From positions 1 to 12,909 of the forward strand of contig JAZTWH010000038.1 in assembly GCA_045635765.1 (NCBI GenBank): 12,909 nucleotides of DNA, given 5' to 3'. Source of the DNA: RGIG995 sp045635765. GTDB lineage: Bacteria; Bacillota; Clostridia; Oscillospirales; UBA644. Of the stretch, positions 1 to 6,146 are shown piece by piece (the first letter of the stretch is position 1; every line of letters begins with the position of its first letter). The position numbers and the translations under genes are program-made. The notes below the pieces were generated by a model that saw nothing but the letters and a program-made list of their open reading frames with translations, did not search any database and had not been told where the DNA came from.

Positions 1-252
1 CTGGACGTGACTCTGGACGTCCCCGTGACCCTGGACAATGAATTTCAAACCCGCATCGGCACTCTGGCTTGGGAATTTAAGGTAGAAGAATTCCCCGTGG
101 AAGATACGGACCCCAAGCCGCCCCCAACCAATGATAATCGCTATGTTGGCCTGCATTTTGCCTTGATATGCGTCTCTTTGTTTCTTATAATTATGATTTT
201 GATATTCCGTAAAAAGAGAAAAACGCGGGAAAACACTGCACGGATTTCATAA
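1..252 (+). CDS. C-terminal part of a surface protein with a membrane anchor or sorting-like tail (5' partial)
   Basis: The reading frame is open from base 1, so the true start lies upstream of the window. The visible 83 residues begin with a beta-rich stretch (VPVTLDNEFQTRIGTLAWEF) resembling the end of a TasA/camelysin-type domain. An acidic, proline-rich linker (DTDPKPPPTNDN) follows, then about 22 hydrophobic residues (GLHFALICVSLFLIIMILIF) and a basic tail (RKKRKTREN). This layout matches a C-terminal membrane anchor, or a degenerate sortase signal in which PPTND stands where PxTGD is usual. It is followed 17 bp later by a SipW-type secreted protein with a good ribosome site, so the three genes are probably one operon. 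The protein is likely an exported extracellular-matrix or surface component. The specific family is inference because the N-terminus is missing. Confidence 0.7.
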   Translation: MDVTLDVPVTLDNEFQTRIGTLAWEFKVEEFPVEDTDPKPPPTNDNRYVGLHFALICVSLFLIIMILIFRKKRKTRENTARIS

Positions 253-269
253 CGCAAGGAGGAAGAAGC

Positions 270-929
270 GTGAAACCCTTCGCAAAGCAAAAACCCTATA
301 AGCGTATCGCTTTAGCCCTCAGTCTCTGTGTCCTTCTGCTTTGGGCACTCCTCGGGACCGGTGCTTCTCTGGCATGGTTTACCGATACCTCGGAGGATAT
401 TACGAATATTTTTCATTTTGCCGATTTTGAGTTGGCCGTATCACACCGCACCGACGAAGGTACCTGGGAGCCCATCGACGGAAAAACCGACATTTTTGAT
501 GATAAAGCACTCTATGAACCTGGCTACGTCCAGGTGGTCTATCTAAAAGTGGAAAATAAAGGGGATCGGCCCTTTGACTTCTACACGGCGGTCAGCGTTA
601 CGAAAAATAATACCCCCGCCACCAACGTCTTTGGGCAAAAGTTTTATTTGCAGGACCATCTGAAATTCGGAATCGCCGTTGCCGACACGGAGTCCGAGAT
701 GGAGCAAAAGGTTGCAAACCGAGCCTTGGCAACGGAAATCGCAACCATGAAACTCAACCATTATTCTACCGACATTGCGTCCCTGAAAGCCGGAGGCACG
801 GTATATATGGCACTGGTGGTCCGTATGCCGGAATCGGTGGGGAATGAAGCCAATTATCGGGGAGACACCATTCCCAAGGTGGACCTCGGCATTATCGTCA
901 ATGCCACACAGCAAAAAACAAATCGTTGA
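270..929 (+). CDS. SipW-dependent-type signal peptide protein, TasA/camelysin-like
   Basis: The start is GTG at 270, preceded by AAGGAGGA at 256-263. The 219-residue product begins with a basic stretch (residues 1-11), a hydrophobic core (12-34) and the sequence GASLAWFTDTSEDITNIFHF, the signature of signal peptides processed by the SipW-type signal peptidase. The mature part has the features of the TasA/CalY family: a beta-sandwich pattern with YVQVVYLKVENKGDRPFDFY and a C-terminal strand ending DLGIIVNATQ. In Bacillus such proteins form biofilm matrix fibres. Here a secreted or surface fibre component is inferred. It has no wall anchor of its own, but the upstream gene carries one and the downstream gene carries a LysM domain, so the three may assemble together. 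No SipW peptidase gene is visible; it could lie upstream. Confidence 0.8.
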   Translation: MKPFAKQKPYKRIALALSLCVLLLWALLGTGASLAWFTDTSEDITNIFHFADFELAVSHRTDEGTWEPIDGKTDIFDDKALYEPGYVQVVYLKVENKGDRPFDFYTAVSVTKNNTPATNVFGQKFYLQDHLKFGIAVADTESEMEQKVANRALATEIATMKLNHYSTDIASLKAGGTVYMALVVRMPESVGNEANYRGDTIPKVDLGIIVNATQQKTNR

Positions 930-955
930 AATCACCCGGAAAGGAGGCCCTTATA

Positions 956-1927
956 ATGAAAAAACTCTATGACGAGTTCCTTTCTGTCCCGGAGCAGGGA
1001 AAGATACGGGAAAAGGTAATGCTGACGAGGATCACCCTTACCGCTTTGATTATGATCCTTTGCTTGGCCGCGATGGGCGTAACCGCTTACGCGTATTTTT
1101 CCTGCAACGTTACTTCCGGGTTCAACGTGATCCGGGCGGCAAATTTTGATGCCGAAGTCTCGGTTTGGAGGCAAAATGGGGAAGAGGTAACTCTGACCCA
1201 CGAAAACGGAAACACCCACATAGCCACCCTCTCCACCGATACTTACACCATAAACATCTCTATGTCAAGCAACAGTACCGCAACTACAGGCTTTTGTATC
1301 GTTACCGTTGATGGGGTCAAATATCACACTCAGCAGTTAAGCAAAAACGAGACAACTCCCAATTCGCAATCTTTTTCCTTTACGCTGGAAGCTTCCTCCT
1401 CCGTGGATTTGAGAATTTTGGAGCATTGGGGTACGTCCTCTTCTTATTGTGATCCCGAGCGTCATCCCAATTATATTCAGAATGGAAATATCCTTACGTT
1501 GCCCCTCGGGTCCGGGGTTTCGGAGGACCCCTCGGCTGACACAGAGACGATGAAGCCTTCCGGCAATGAAGCCGAAGAGATCCTATACCGGGTCGTGGCA
1601 AACGATACCCTATCCGGAATCGCCGAACGATACGGAACTTCGGTAGAAAAGCTCAAGGCCTACAACCACTTAAGTTCAAACACCATTTGGGTGGATCAAG
1701 AGTTGAAAATTCCCCCGTCCCAATGGCGGATCCCTCTTGCAACCACGGATCAGACAGATTCTGCCGGGCCCGAAGAAGGAGAATCCTCCCGGCAAAGCCA
1801 AACGACCACAGCTCAACCCTCGGAAACAACAGACCTTTCTCATCCTACCGACGAGCCCGAGGAATCGACTCATGCGTTCGGTTCCGGCTCTCAAGGTTCC
1901 GGCTCTCAAGAATCTGATAATGCCTAA
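956..1927 (+). CDS. SipW-type signal peptide protein with a C-terminal LysM domain
   Basis: I chose ATG 956 because AGGAGG lies at 942-947. An in-frame TTG at 926 has no such site. The product is 323 residues. Residues 22-47 form the signal segment, ending GVTAYAYFSCNVTSGFN, a SipW-type pattern, followed by NFDAEVSVW as in TasA-like proteins. Residues 55-185 are a beta-rich secreted domain with many Ser/Thr. Residues 210-252 are a clear LysM domain (YRVVANDTLSGIAERYG, then LKAYNHL and WVDQELKIP), a module that binds peptidoglycan or chitin-like glycans. Residues 263-323 are a Ser/Thr/Glu-rich, probably disordered tail ending in GSGSQ repeats. The gene begins 26 bp after the preceding SipW-type gene and is probably cotranscribed with it. 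A role tethering matrix protein to the cell wall is inference. Confidence 0.8.
   Translation: MKKLYDEFLSVPEQGKIREKVMLTRITLTALIMILCLAAMGVTAYAYFSCNVTSGFNVIRAANFDAEVSVWRQNGEEVTLTHENGNTHIATLSTDTYTINISMSSNSTATTGFCIVTVDGVKYHTQQLSKNETTPNSQSFSFTLEASSSVDLRILEHWGTSSSYCDPERHPNYIQNGNILTLPLGSGVSEDPSADTETMKPSGNEAEEILYRVVANDTLSGIAERYGTSVEKLKAYNHLSSNTIWVDQELKIPPSQWRIPLATTDQTDSAGPEEGESSRQSQTTTAQPSETTDLSHPTDEPEESTHAFGSGSQGSGSQESDNA
1881..1910 (+). repeat. 15-bp tandem repeat, two perfect copies
   Basis: GTTCCGGCTCTCAAG occurs twice in tandem (1881-1895 and 1896-1910) near the end of the LysM-protein gene. It encodes the repeated Gly-Ser-Gln pentapeptide of the disordered tail. The unit is a multiple of three, so changes in copy number would keep the frame. 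Confidence 0.85.
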
Positions 1928-1979
1928 ATTGAGGAATCTTTGCCCGTTGGGTAAGAGTTCTAAATGCGGTTCAAAGGAT

Positions 1980-2029
1980 TCCCCCGCCTTTTGACGGTAG
2001 TCCTGTGCTACGTTTCTTCCGGCGGGGGA
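1980..2029 (+). terminator. Stem-loop downstream of the surface-protein operon
   Basis: A perfect 9-bp stem (TCCCCCGCC at 1980-1988 with GGCGGGGGA at 2021-2029) encloses a 32-nt loop. The loop itself contains a smaller GTAG/CTAC pairing. It lies 52 bp after the stop of the LysM-protein gene. The following TTGATTGTTCT is only moderately T-rich, so this may be a weak terminator or an mRNA 3'-end stabiliser. The strong bidirectional terminator at 2063-2109 backs it up. Confidence 0.5.
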
Positions 2030-2062
2030 TTGATTGTTCTATCTAAGGGCTATAAATATTGT

Positions 2063-2109
2063 AAAAAACCCCTCGCTGAAACAAAATCAGTTTGTGCGAG
2101 GGGTTTTTT
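2063..2109. terminator. Bidirectional intrinsic terminator between the surface operon and tRNA-Arg
   Basis: A6-CCCCTCG at 2063-2075 pairs with CGAGGGG-T6 at 2097-2109, a 13-bp perfect outer stem. The inner part (CGCTGAAAC against GTTTGTGCG) extends it imperfectly. A T tract follows the stem on both strands, so it can end the + strand surface operon and the - strand tRNA transcript. On the - strand, the A tract that opens the hairpin directly follows the encoded CCA end of the tRNA. Confidence 0.85.
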
Positions 2110-2185
2110 GGTGCACTTGCCCGGATTCGAACCGGGGGCGTCCCGCTTAGGAGGCGGACCCTCTATCCTACTGAGGTACAAGTGC
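2109..2185 (-). tRNA. tRNA-Arg, anticodon CCU, CCA end encoded
   Basis: The cloverleaf folds completely on the - strand. The acceptor is GCACTTG/CAAGTGC (7 bp). The D arm is CCTC/GAGG with loop AGTAGGATA. The anticodon stem TCCGC/GCGGG holds loop CTCCTAA, giving anticodon CCT. The variable loop is ACGCC and the T arm CCCGG-TTCGAAT-CCGGG. The discriminator base is A at 2112 and CCA is encoded at 2111-2109. It reads AGG arginine codons. A TATAAT box lies just upstream and an intrinsic terminator directly downstream, so it looks like a single-gene transcript. Confidence 0.95.
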
Positions 2186-2199
2186 GTAAAATTTATGAA

Positions 2200-2205
2200 A
2201 TTATA
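2200..2205 (-). promoter_or_regulatory. -10 box of the tRNA-Arg promoter
   Basis: On the - strand a perfect TATAAT ends 14 nt before the first base of the tRNA, which would give a leader of about 7 nt. At 17-18 nt upstream there is no recognisable TTGACA, only a C-rich stretch. The -10 assignment therefore rests on the hexamer and its position. Confidence 0.5.
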
Positions 2206-2314
2206 AAACGTTTCCATCGGTGCGGGGAAGTGCGGAAAAGGAGAGACGGGATGTAAGTGGTTTTGCCGGTGGAGAACGAGGACAACCGGGGGGTGCCCCC
2301 GTTCCGCCATTGGT

Positions 2315-2944
2315 TTAATCTTTGAATCGATGCTTGATTGTTTCCAGAATTAAATGAACTGCTTCATCGATCCCGCCTAATTTCGAGACGTTGATGCAAA
2401 GATCGTAGTTTGTCAAATCGGTCCATTTGTTATTGGTGTGGAAGTTGTAGTAGTTTGCACGGGTCTTATCCTTTTTCTTAATTATGGATTCCGCTTTTTC
2501 CGGGGAAAGATTTGCTTCCTTTGCAATCCGGGCCTTTCGGTCCTCCAAATCTGCTTGGATAAAAATTCTTAATACGTTTTGTTCATCCCACAGCAGGTAG
2601 TCGGCACAACGTCCGATAAAAACGCAAGATCCCTCCGCTGCCGCATTTCGGATGACCTTTGCCTGAGCCTTGTAGATTCGGTCGTTCAGAGAATCCTCCG
2701 TCCAGTTCAGAAAGTGAGACGCCGCCGCATGGGGTGTCAAAACCATGGAATAAAGAAAGCTTCCCGTTGCCTTCTCTTCTTCCTGAGCAACTACCGTTTC
2801 GCACATTCCGCTTTCTTTTGCGGCCTGCACCACAATATCCTTGTCGTAGTATTGGATGCCAAGCTCCTTTGCTAAGCGATATCCGATCTCACTGCCGCCG
2901 CTGCCAAACTGCCGGGCAATGGTGATAATAAATTTTTTGCTCAT
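2315..2944 (-). CDS. Cytidylate kinase-like family protein
   Basis: The 209-residue product starts MSKKFIITIARQFGSGGSEIG. RQFGSGG (residues 11-17) is the P-loop of the cytidylate-kinase-like family. GRCADYLL (about residues 112-119) and a C-terminal lid/helix region with ARIAKEANLSPEKAESII and Arg/Lys-rich RANYYNF follow. The length is normal for this family, which is common in Clostridia. Members are presumed P-loop nucleotide kinases, but their substrate is generally not established and they are distinct from the essential Cmk, so I give no symbol. AAAGGA precedes the ATG at good spacing. The gene lies 233 bp downstream of galE on the same strand. I saw no convincing promoter in the gap, so transcription from upstream or from an unrecognised promoter is open. 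Confidence 0.85.
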   Translation of the reverse strand: MSKKFIITIARQFGSGGSEIGYRLAKELGIQYYDKDIVVQAAKESGMCETVVAQEEEKATGSFLYSMVLTPHAAASHFLNWTEDSLNDRIYKAQAKVIRNAAAEGSCVFIGRCADYLLWDEQNVLRIFIQADLEDRKARIAKEANLSPEKAESIIKKKDKTRANYYNFHTNNKWTDLTNYDLCINVSKLGGIDEAVHLILETIKHRFKD

Positions 2945-3121
2945 GGAAAATCCTTTCGGTGATCGGTTTGGATTATTATGGGTTTCTGTATCCGTTGCGA
3001 TGCAACTGTTAGCAAGGGATTAAATGAAGTCCTGCCTGAGTTTTTTATGCTGGCTATCAAGTAGAGAATTGCCCCGGGATTGAATCGGAAATCGGAGGAG
3101 TCTTGCCCCGGTCTTGCGAGG

Positions 3122-3152
3122 ACGGGAGATCGTCTCTTATTCCCGTTTTTTT
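3122..3152 (+). terminator. Orphan terminator-like hairpin in the galE/kinase gap
   Basis: ACGGGA (3122-3127) and TCCCGT (3141-3146) pair around a 13-nt loop, followed by a run of seven T on the + strand. No + strand gene lies upstream of it. It may end an unannotated short + strand RNA, block antisense transcription into galE, or be chance. The stem is only 6 bp. Confidence 0.3.
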
Positions 3153-3177
3153 GAATACAATCCTTGCCTTTGATGAG

Positions 3178-4170
3178 TTAAATTTTAGCGGTAAATCTCC
3201 AGGAATCTTCGCACATCTCGTCGATTCCCATTGTGGCCTTCCAGCCCAACTCCTTCAGGGATTTCGTCGGATCTGCATAGTAGACGGGAACGTCTCCGGG
3301 ACGGCGGGGGTCAATGACGTAGGGGATTTTTTTTCCGCAGGCCTTCTCGTAAGCCTTGATGACGTCAAGAACGCTGTAGCCCTTCCCGGTCCCCAAATTA
3401 TAAACCTTCACTCCCTGGCATGTCATGGCTTTTTCCAGGGCTTTGACGTGCCCTAGGGCCAGGTCTACCACGTGAATATAGTCTCGAACTCCGGTTCCGT
3501 CAGGGGTAGGATAATCGTTTCCGAACACGTGAACGGCATCGTATGTTCCGCAGGCCACGCGTGCAATATAGGGAACCAAATTGTTGGGAATTCCGTTGGG
3601 GTTTTCCCCAATCAGACCGCTTTTATGGGCTCCAATGGGATTGAAATATCGAAGAACAACGACGCTCCAGTCGGGATTTGCAACCACTACGTCCTCCAAA
3701 ATCCGTTCGATCATCAGTTTCGTGGTGCCGTAGGGATTGGCGGTAGACAGAGGGGCATCCTCGCAGACAGGGACGGTTTTGGGGTTCCCATATACGGTGG
3801 CGGAAGAGGAGAACAGCATTTTCTTGCATCCGTATTTTTTCATGGCCTCGCAAAGAACGATAGTTCCCAGCAGGTTGTTGTGATAGTACATCAGCGGCTT
3901 TTGAACCGATTCACCCACGGCCTTATAACCGGCAAAATGAATCACTCCGTCGATCTGATTTTCCCTGAAAATCCGGTCTATTGCCTCGGAGTCACACATA
4001 TCCGCTTCGTAGAACTTAAAATCCTTCCCCGTGATTTTCCGGATATTCTCCAGGGCCTCGGGTTTTGAATTGCTGAAGTTGTCCATTACGACAACGTCAT
4101 ATCCCTGTTCGAGCAATTCTACGCAGGTGTGGCTTCCGATGTATCCTGCACCCCCGGTAACTAAAATCAT
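3178..4170 (-). CDS. galE: UDP-glucose 4-epimerase
   Basis: This 330-residue protein is of normal length for GalE. It interconverts UDP-glucose and UDP-galactose in the cytoplasm, supplying galactose units for envelope glycans or allowing galactose use. The NAD-binding Rossmann motif TGGAGYIGSH is at residues 5-14. HFAGYKAVGESV is at 79-90. The catalytic Ser lies in SSSATVYG (121-128) and the Tyr-Lys pair is Y147/K151 in NPYGTTK. The later RYFNPIGAH and PDGTGVRDYIHVVDLA motifs are those of true GalE. CGGAG precedes the ATG. The gene begins 43 bp after the stop of the carboxypeptidase-family gene on the same strand, so both are probably transcribed from the promoter at 5700-5728. Confidence 0.95.
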   Translation of the reverse strand: MILVTGGAGYIGSHTCVELLEQGYDVVVMDNFSNSKPEALENIRKITGKDFKFYEADMCDSEAIDRIFRENQIDGVIHFAGYKAVGESVQKPLMYYHNNLLGTIVLCEAMKKYGCKKMLFSSSATVYGNPKTVPVCEDAPLSTANPYGTTKLMIERILEDVVVANPDWSVVVLRYFNPIGAHKSGLIGENPNGIPNNLVPYIARVACGTYDAVHVFGNDYPTPDGTGVRDYIHVVDLALGHVKALEKAMTCQGVKVYNLGTGKGYSVLDVIKAYEKACGKKIPYVIDPRRPGDVPVYYADPTKSLKELGWKATMGIDEMCEDSWRFTAKI

Positions 4171-4213
4171 AACGGATTCTCCGATCTGTGATGCTTAAAA
4201 TAAAGGTTCGTTA

Positions 4214-5641
4214 TTACTCGTCTTTTCGATGACGGCGGCCGGTATAAAGATTTTCCTTGGCTTTTTCCTCGGTTTCCTCTCTCTGCCGTTCTTCGATACG
4301 CTTGCGACGTAATATCTGCCGTCTTTTCCGCTGAAGGTAAGAGACGAGGAACAGGAGCCCCGCGATAGCGATCACGCCGCCGATGATGCACAGCAGAACT
4401 AAAAGGATCACCCGGACCACCTTCCAGAGCTTTGCTCCAAAGGAAAGGGGTACTACTTTTTCACCTCCGGGAGTCTCCTCCAGGGATACTTCTTTGGTTT
4501 CAATATTCAGAATGACCGTTCCCAGAACGATGGATACGTTGTTTTCATCCTTTGCGGAAACCGTCAGGCGAAGATTGGTTTCTCCTTCCGTCACGTGGCT
4601 GGGCAGGGAAGACACCGTCATGGTCCCTTCCCGAAACGTTGCGTTTGTGGAAAGGGACGTCCCCTCGGGAATGGATACATTGATCTTTCGGACAATGGTC
4701 CCGTTTTTCATCACCGGGATTTCCGTAGGCGGGAGCAGGGTTGTGGGAACGGATACGTTCCGAAAGGCGGAAAAAGCATAATCAAACAAAGAAATGGTTT
4801 CTTCATACCGTTTCTTTGACGTTTCTGCATTGAGAACGACGCAAATCAGGGTCCTCCCGTCCTTCTGGGCGGCGGAAACCAGATTGTATCCGGAATCCTT
4901 GTTCCACCCGGTCTTTCCCCCGATAACCCCCTCGTATTTCACTTCCATATTGCTGTTCTTCATCAAAAGGCACAGGGAGGTGAAGGAACGGCCCGTGGCG
5001 TTTTTGTTGGTTTTTCCCATGGTATAGGAGGTTTGACGGAAGACGGTGCGGAAGGTCTCGTTGCTTAAAGCCGTCTGTGTCAGCAACGCGAGATCCTGGG
5101 CCGTGGTATAGTTATTTTCCTCATAGGAACCGTCTGCATTTGTAAAATGGGAATTGACTGCCCCCAGCTGCTTCATCCGGGCGTTCATTTGCTCTGCGAA
5201 GGCACTTTCCGATCCGCTGACTCCCTCGGCAATGGTTTTTGCGGCGTCGGATGCAGAGACGAGGATCGTGGCGTAGAACAGATCCTTCATCTTTACCTCT
5301 TCGCCTTCGGTCAGGGAAATGTGGGTCCCTTCCCGGTCAACGCCGTCTACGGTCTGCTTGGAGACCGATACGGTTTCCTCTCCCTTTTCTGACTCAATGC
5401 CCAAGAGAACGGTCAAAATCTGTACCGTGTCCGCGGGAGAGACCTTTTCGGTCATGTTTTTTTGATAGAGGATTGCCCCGGTGTCTGCATCCATGACCAT
5501 CGCCACTCCTGACGTGATCTCAGGTTCCCCGGAAGGGGCAGAAGTCGATCCGTCTGTGTTCCGAGTCTCCCCGTGCACCGGAATGCAGAAAACAGAAAGC
5601 CCAAGAGCAAGGGCCAAAAGTAAAGTCAGAATTCGTTTCAT
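4214..5641 (-). CDS. D-Ala-D-Ala carboxypeptidase family protein (DacF/PBP5-type), catalytic Ser and Lys missing
   Basis: I chose ATG 5641, with CGGAAG upstream, because it places a signal peptide first (residues 1-24, hydrophobic core ILTLLLALALGLSVFCI). The 475-residue protein has the peptidase S11 layout: VAMVMDADTGAILYQKN (about 46-62), the active-site region, SASDAA (129-134), the conserved NSHFTNADG (163-171), KTG at 243-245, a C-terminal beta domain, a transmembrane helix near residues 405-433 and a highly charged cytoplasmic tail. Active members need SxxK, SxN and KTG. Here the SxxK position reads PADTVQ, so Ser is Asp71 (codon 5431-5429) and Lys is Gln74 (5422-5420). SxN is S129-A-S131. 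Only KTG is intact. The protein therefore looks unable to acylate and may bind peptidoglycan or regulate another PBP. A perfect sigma-A promoter precedes it and galE follows. Confidence 0.85.
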   Translation of the reverse strand: MKRILTLLLALALGLSVFCIPVHGETRNTDGSTSAPSGEPEITSGVAMVMDADTGAILYQKNMTEKVSPADTVQILTVLLGIESEKGEETVSVSKQTVDGVDREGTHISLTEGEEVKMKDLFYATILVSASDAAKTIAEGVSGSESAFAEQMNARMKQLGAVNSHFTNADGSYEENNYTTAQDLALLTQTALSNETFRTVFRQTSYTMGKTNKNATGRSFTSLCLLMKNSNMEVKYEGVIGGKTGWNKDSGYNLVSAAQKDGRTLICVVLNAETSKKRYEETISLFDYAFSAFRNVSVPTTLLPPTEIPVMKNGTIVRKINVSIPEGTSLSTNATFREGTMTVSSLPSHVTEGETNLRLTVSAKDENNVSIVLGTVILNIETKEVSLEETPGGEKVVPLSFGAKLWKVVRVILLVLLCIIGGVIAIAGLLFLVSYLQRKRRQILRRKRIEERQREETEEKAKENLYTGRRHRKDE

Positions 5642-5699
5642 AATATGCTTCCGTTCTGTAAAAATATACGGCCTCAAACTAATTTTTTACGTTAAATAT

Positions 5700-5728
5700 A
5701 TTATACAACAATCTTTTGGAAATGTCAA
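5700..5728 (-). promoter_or_regulatory. Perfect sigma-A promoter for the carboxypeptidase-family gene (and galE)
   Basis: Read on the - strand, TTGACA (5728-5723) and TATAAT (5705-5700) are separated by exactly 17 bp. The predicted start is near 5693, giving a leader of about 50 nt before ATG 5641. Both hexamers are at full consensus, which suggests strong vegetative expression. Confidence 0.9.
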
Positions 5729-5739
5729 GTGCGTTTTGG

Positions 5740-5769
5740 GAATATCTCCCCCCCTTCCAATCATAGATT
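5740..5769 (+). promoter_or_regulatory. Candidate sigma-E-type promoter of spoIIID
   Basis: GAATATC (5740-5746) and CATAGATT (5762-5769), 15 bp apart, resemble the Bacillus sigma-E elements (a -35 ATATT core and a -10 like CATACAAT). spoIIID is sigma-E-dependent in B. subtilis. The predicted start near 5776 leaves a leader of about 20 nt. I saw no sigma-A promoter on this strand here. The match is imperfect. Confidence 0.45.
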
Positions 5770-5791
5770 TCATTAGAAATACGATTGGAGG
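5754..5791 (+). promoter_or_regulatory. Inverted repeat covering the spoIIID Shine-Dalgarno
   Basis: CTTCCAATC (5754-5762) pairs with GATTGGAGG (5783-5791), 9 bp with one G-U. Inside it ATTTC (5767-5771) pairs with GAAAT (5776-5780) around ATTA. The 3' arm contains the GGAGG that serves ATG 5796. An mRNA starting upstream of 5754 would have its ribosome site masked. One starting at the candidate sigma-E start (about 5776) would not. Confidence 0.55.
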
Positions 5792-5795
5792 ACGC

Positions 5796-6071
5796 ATGGA
5801 TATGGATGAACTTCGGGAACGGGTCTTGACCCTTGCCGTCTACATTGCGGAAAACGGTGCCACCGTCCGTGATGCCGCAAAACAGTTCGGCGTTTCGAAA
5901 TCTACGGTACATAAAGACGTAACCTGCCGGCTGAAGGAGTATCACACGGGCCTGTATGAACAGGTTCGGGAGGTCTTGGAGCAAAACAAGTCCGAACGCC
6001 ATCTCCGGGGCGGATTTGCCACCCGGGAAAAATACCGTCTCATGCAGGAAATTCAGGCAAAGACCTCTTGA
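5796..6071 (+). CDS. spoIIID: Sporulation transcriptional regulator SpoIIID
   Basis: The start is ATG 5796, five bases after GGAGG at 5787-5791. The frame is open further upstream, but that stretch is not family-like. The 91-residue product matches SpoIIID in length and sequence. It has an N-terminal helix (RERVLTLAVYIAENGATVRD), a helix-turn-helix (AAKQFGVSKSTVHKDV, about 27-42) and a basic C-terminal region (HLRGGFATREKYRLMQEIQ) that in B. subtilis also contacts DNA. SpoIIID switches on and off many mother-cell genes in the sigma-E stage of sporulation. It sits back to back with the carboxypeptidase-family gene across a 154-bp gap. Its stop codon lies inside the -35 box of the next gene's promoter. 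Confidence 0.95.
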   Translation: MDMDELRERVLTLAVYIAENGATVRDAAKQFGVSKSTVHKDVTCRLKEYHTGLYEQVREVLEQNKSERHLRGGFATREKYRLMQEIQAKTS

Positions 6072-6096
6072 CAATCCAAAAAAACGATGATATAAT
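6068..6096 (+). promoter_or_regulatory. Perfect sigma-A promoter overlapping the end of spoIIID
   Basis: TTGACA (6068-6073), a 17-bp spacer and TATAAT (6091-6096) are all at consensus. The spoIIID stop TGA (6069-6071) lies within the -35 box. The predicted start near 6103 gives a leader of about 44 nt to ATG 6147. Confidence 0.9.
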
Positions 6097-6146
6097 AAAT
6101 AGCGTTGAATCAAAAGCCGTTGGAAAGGGAGGAGGTTGTTGTCCCC

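Noticed and set aside
2275..2310. Terminator after the cytidylate-kinase-like gene (GGGGG/CCCCC stem near 2287-2300)
   Set aside because: The stem has a 3-nt loop and a bulge, and no T run follows on the - strand.
3472..4068. 198-codon open frame on the + strand inside galE
   Set aside because: It is antisense to a fully motif-supported GalE, has no ribosome site or recognisable protein features, and reflects codon bias of the real gene.
5481..5795. Longer spoIIID frame starting at 5481
   Set aside because: It would run antisense through the carboxypeptidase signal peptide region. The SpoIIID family begins at ATG 5796 with a clear GGAGG.
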